The notes beneath the pieces are model-generated. The model was not told where the DNA came from. It saw nothing but the letters and a program-made list of their open reading frames with translations, and ran no database searches. Shown here piece by piece: positions 61,184-64,000 of a stretch of 64,000 bases of DNA. The DNA lies in assembly GCF_001730305.1 (NCBI RefSeq), contig NZ_MIJY01000034.1, positions 1 to 64,000 of the forward strand, read 5' to 3'. Source of the DNA: Enterococcus termitis (GTDB lineage: Bacteria > Bacillota > Bacilli > Lactobacillales > Enterococcaceae). The stretch's first letter is position 1. Each line of letters begins with the position of its first letter. The position numbers and the translations under genes were made by a program.

Positions 61184-63949
61184 TTATTTTTCAAATATAT
61201 ATGTTTGCAAAATGGCATACAAGGCATTGTGAGCACTTGTTTTTAAGCCATTTGCAATGCCGGATTGATCTTTTTTATAGGCTTGTTTCAATCTCTTTTT
61301 ATTGGCCGTTTTTGACATGATATCAAGCATTAGATCATTCCCTGAAACAACCGCATCATCTGCATGCATGAAACCGAATACTGCATCGCTAGATACAATT
61401 CCTTCAAAGCCCCATTCTTTACGTAAAACATCATTTAATAAAGTTGAATTGGCTCCAGCCCATTGTCCGTTTAAGAAGCTGAAACTAGACATTGCACCAT
61501 ATGTTCCGCCTTCTTTTACGGCAATTTCAAACGGTTTTAAATGAAGCTCACGCATGGCTTGCTCATTTGCCCAAACGTATAAACCTGAACGAGCATTTGT
61601 TTCTTGATCATTCATAGCAAAATGTTTGATAAAGACGATCACGCCTTGATCTTGAGAACCCTTGGTAACAGAGGCAGCCATTTTTCCAGACAATAACGGG
61701 TCTTCAGAGAAATACTCAAAATTACGTCCGCCTTGTGCTGTACGGTGGATATTCATCGCTGGCGCATACCAACCATGAACGCCCATAGCACGTGCTTCTT
61801 TTCCGACTGATTGTCCCCACTCATAGGCCAACTGATCATTCCAAGTCGAAGCAATCACAATTTCTGTTGGGTAGGCTGCTGCTTTAACTGGCTTAAAGAA
61901 GAAGTTGATCCCAGCAGGACCGTCTAAAAGAACTGTTGCAGGCACACCTAAACGTTCAACAGCATTTGTTTTATATGCTCCTTGTGTGTAAAAATCCATT
62001 AATTCTTCTACTGAGAATTGTGCTAAGAAATCATCCCATTTTGGATCATCATAGCTTAAGTCTTTTAGATCTTCAAGCTTGATGCCATTTTCTTGTTCGA
62101 ATTTTGGCATTGTCATTTTAGAATCAGTCCGTTGTTTATTCACTTCATCTAAAACAAATGTTGGCGCCGTATAATTTAAATTATCATCTGATGGATACGT
62201 TTTTTCCCAGTCATTACGAGATAGATAGGTCTGTTCATTCGCATTTTTCTCGAACTGATTTTGGATTTGTGTACCTGTTTGGGCATCTTCTTTGATCACT
62301 ATTTCTTTTGGATTGTGATACTCAACAGTTTCTGTAATATCATGAACATTTTTGCCTAATTTGATCTTGTAAGTTCCTTCTTCTAGAACATACGCTTCTT
62401 TATCATTCATATCATAAGAAGCCATATCATTTGTTGAAAAAGTTAGGGTAACTATTTCTTTTTCATTTGGTTTCAATAGTTTTGTTTTTCCGTATGCGCC
62501 AAGTTCGATCGCTGATTTTTCTATGCCATTTTTTGTATAAGGTGCTGAAAAGTACAGTTGCAGAACATCTTTTCCTGCTGATTCACCAATATTTGTCACT
62601 TCAACGTCCAACGAGATCGTTTTTTCGTTCATTTTGGTATCGACGAGTTTCCAATCGAAGTTTGTATAACTTAGGCCATAGCCGTATGGGAATTGAACGG
62701 CTTTTTCATACCCTGCTTCGTTTTGCTCATAAAATGTTTCATAGAAACGATAGCCAATATAAATTCCTTCTTGATAGTTGACAAAGTGCTTGTCTAAATT
62801 ATCGTATTTATAGCTGCCAAAATTTTCACTAGCCGGTGCAGAATCAATTTGATATGCATAGGTATCAGTTAGTCGACCGGAAGGATTTATTTTCCCTGCT
62901 AAAACATTACCCAATGAGCGTGTGCCGTATGGACCAGGTGTTCCGACCCAAACAATCGACCGAATCGTTGGAAATTCTTCTAAATAGCCTAATTCTAAAG
63001 TATTCCCTGAATTGATGACAATTGTGACATTTTCAAAATTTTCCGCCACTTGTTTAATCAACGCTTTTTTATTTTCAGTCAATTTCAACTGAGATTGATC
63101 CATATCACTGCTTTCTACTCCTGCACTAGCCAAAACGATCACTGCATTTTGTGAATAGTCAGTTGCTTGTTTTACGATATCTTTCGTCAAATAATCGATT
63201 TCAGGCTCATCGCCATCCTCTTTTGACACCATCATTTTTGCAATCGCCATTAACCCTGTATCGCTTTTTCCTGTTGTATCTTTCACCTCAGGTCGTTCCA
63301 TATAAAAATCATATAAGTCCTTGTTATACGCTAGTCCTGCTTCTTCAAGACCGTCATACAAAGAAATCGCTCTAGAAGTATCTGAACCACCGGAACCGCC
63401 GCCACCATACCTAAAGCCAAAGGATGACACGCCAAACACGTTGACTTTTTTATCAGCTAACGGTAATGATTGCTGTTCATTTTTTAATAATACGATGCCT
63501 TCATCAGCAATTTTTTCAGATACTTTTTCTCCATCTGACCTAGCTTGGCTTGAAGCTTTTGAATCCTCTGCCAGTTCGATGCCCTTACCCGACATTGTTT
63601 CAGTCATATCTTTTACTGTCGGTCCAACTTTTACAACGATTGTAAGTATTGCCAAGACAATGACGGACCAAATGATCCCACGTCGTGGTCTATTTTTGAT
63701 TTTTTTATATAATCTATGTTCTTTCTTTAATTGTTTCTTTTGAGCCTTGTCTGTTATCTGCAGCTGTTCTTTGTACTCGATTTTCTTAGCTTTTTGTTTC
63801 TGCTTCAATGCTTGCTTAGCCGCTTCTTGCTCTGCTTGTGGTAATGTCTTGATGGCAGCTTTTTCTTCTTTTAACTGTATTCGATCTTTTTTCACTTCAG
63901 CAACGATTTTCTTTTTTCGTACTTTTCTTGCTTGTATCCACTCTTTCAT
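61184..63949 (-). CDS. Membrane-anchored GH3 enzyme with permuted domain order
   Basis: Enzyme of 921 residues. Residues 1-90 are a basic, Lys-rich cytoplasmic coiled-coil-like segment and 91-108 a membrane helix. The external part is reversed relative to standard GH3: the alpha/beta sandwich domain with GGGGSGGSDTSR comes first (about 125-400), then a fibronectin-III-like domain (about 440-550), and the barrel last (about 640-900) with KHFAMND and the nucleophile Asp855 in GIVSSDAVFG. Permuted GH3 proteins are known, for example a Ruminococcus beta-glucosidase. It likely trims glycosides outside the cell, with the cytoplasmic GH3 acting next. Confidence 0.82.
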   Translation of the reverse strand: MKEWIQARKVRKKKIVAEVKKDRIQLKEEKAAIKTLPQAEQEAAKQALKQKQKAKKIEYKEQLQITDKAQKKQLKKEHRLYKKIKNRPRRGIIWSVIVLAILTIVVKVGPTVKDMTETMSGKGIELAEDSKASSQARSDGEKVSEKIADEGIVLLKNEQQSLPLADKKVNVFGVSSFGFRYGGGGSGGSDTSRAISLYDGLEEAGLAYNKDLYDFYMERPEVKDTTGKSDTGLMAIAKMMVSKEDGDEPEIDYLTKDIVKQATDYSQNAVIVLASAGVESSDMDQSQLKLTENKKALIKQVAENFENVTIVINSGNTLELGYLEEFPTIRSIVWVGTPGPYGTRSLGNVLAGKINPSGRLTDTYAYQIDSAPASENFGSYKYDNLDKHFVNYQEGIYIGYRFYETFYEQNEAGYEKAVQFPYGYGLSYTNFDWKLVDTKMNEKTISLDVEVTNIGESAGKDVLQLYFSAPYTKNGIEKSAIELGAYGKTKLLKPNEKEIVTLTFSTNDMASYDMNDKEAYVLEEGTYKIKLGKNVHDITETVEYHNPKEIVIKEDAQTGTQIQNQFEKNANEQTYLSRNDWEKTYPSDDNLNYTAPTFVLDEVNKQRTDSKMTMPKFEQENGIKLEDLKDLSYDDPKWDDFLAQFSVEELMDFYTQGAYKTNAVERLGVPATVLLDGPAGINFFFKPVKAAAYPTEIVIASTWNDQLAYEWGQSVGKEARAMGVHGWYAPAMNIHRTAQGGRNFEYFSEDPLLSGKMAASVTKGSQDQGVIVFIKHFAMNDQETNARSGLYVWANEQAMRELHLKPFEIAVKEGGTYGAMSSFSFLNGQWAGANSTLLNDVLRKEWGFEGIVSSDAVFGFMHADDAVVSGNDLMLDIMSKTANKKRLKQAYKKDQSGIANGLKTSAHNALYAILQTYIFEK

Positions 63950-64000
63950 AAATAGCCCCTCCTCAAAAATCTATATCAATCATAAAACAGCGCTTTCATT

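Noticed and set aside
61176-61192. TGAAACGTTATTTTTCA as a cre site upstream of the cytoplasmic GH3 gene
   Set aside because: It does not fit the cre spacing (the CG is one base off) and it overlaps the end of the preceding gene.
1-64000. CRISPR arrays, prophage, plasmid replication genes, rRNA or tRNA genes
   Set aside because: No regularly spaced repeats, no integrase, capsid or replication genes, and no tRNA-like cloverleaf or rRNA sequence were seen on reading both strands.

Overview
The window reads as chromosomal DNA of a low-GC lactic acid bacterium, most likely an Enterococcus that is not E. faecalis itself. The main reasons are a full-length relative of the intrinsic E. faecalis resistance protein Lsa(A), several enterococcal-type PTS and PRD-regulator loci, a Mga-type regulator, a Rgg-type regulator and a thioester-domain surface protein. 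This assignment is inferred from protein families. There are no rRNA or tRNA genes in the window. Most genes lie on the minus strand in compact operons separated by clear intrinsic terminators.

Left end (1-8200): what looks like the 3' end of a group II intron cuts into a secreted thioester-domain adhesin gene. Upstream of that gene lie a small PrgU-like gene, a long intergenic region with a candidate structured RNA, and a Rgg-type regulator. Next come an aldo/keto reductase, a Mga-like regulator, an orphan basic protein and an XRE regulator. From 8400 to 11260 are an M23 cell-wall hydrolase with a long leader, a universal stress protein and a methyltransferase.

11400-19100 is an alpha-mannoside utilisation locus: GH38 alpha-mannosidase, a Lac-family PTS EIIC, an RpiR regulator, a GH125 exo-alpha-1,6-mannosidase and a GH1 6-phospho-glycosidase. 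19400-23690 is a five-gene operon behind a near-perfect Fur box: an unknown 381-residue protein, an ECF transporter (S, T and fused double ATPase) and an IsdG/HmoA-like haem monooxygenase, best read as haem or iron uptake and haem breakdown. 23800-36600 holds a J-like membrane protein, the lsa(A)-like ABC-F gene with a peptide-controlled attenuator, VOC and HAD enzymes, a second RpiR regulator, a NagZ-like GH3, a TPM-like membrane protein, an MFS pump and the thiamine transporter ThiT under a TPP riboswitch. 36700-41900 is a beta-glucoside PTS, 6-phospho-beta-glucosidase and PRD-regulator locus. 42000-44200 holds a small unknown gene, an NrdI-like flavodoxin, a dispersed-repeat-like element and diaminopimelate dehydrogenase.

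44260-50666 is the most unusual part. It is a tightly coupled six-gene operon encoding an SDR reductase, a KAS III-like condensing enzyme, a metallo-beta-lactamase-fold hydrolase, a PaaK/F390-synthetase-type adenylate-forming enzyme, an ATP-grasp ligase and a GNAT-like acyltransferase. It looks like a small fatty-acyl-derived natural-product pathway that I cannot match to a known product. 50798-58640 carries a polyol-permease-like MFS gene and a second GH38 gene in an operon with a fructose-family PTS (A, B, C) and a PRD activator. The arrangement resembles E. coli mngAB, and its promoter carries a 25-bp palindrome and a cre site. 58700-63950 encodes two adjacent GH3 enzymes with opposite domain orders, one of them membrane-anchored. 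Overall the region is dominated by scavenging of host or plant glycans, with transport, regulation and metal acquisition around it.
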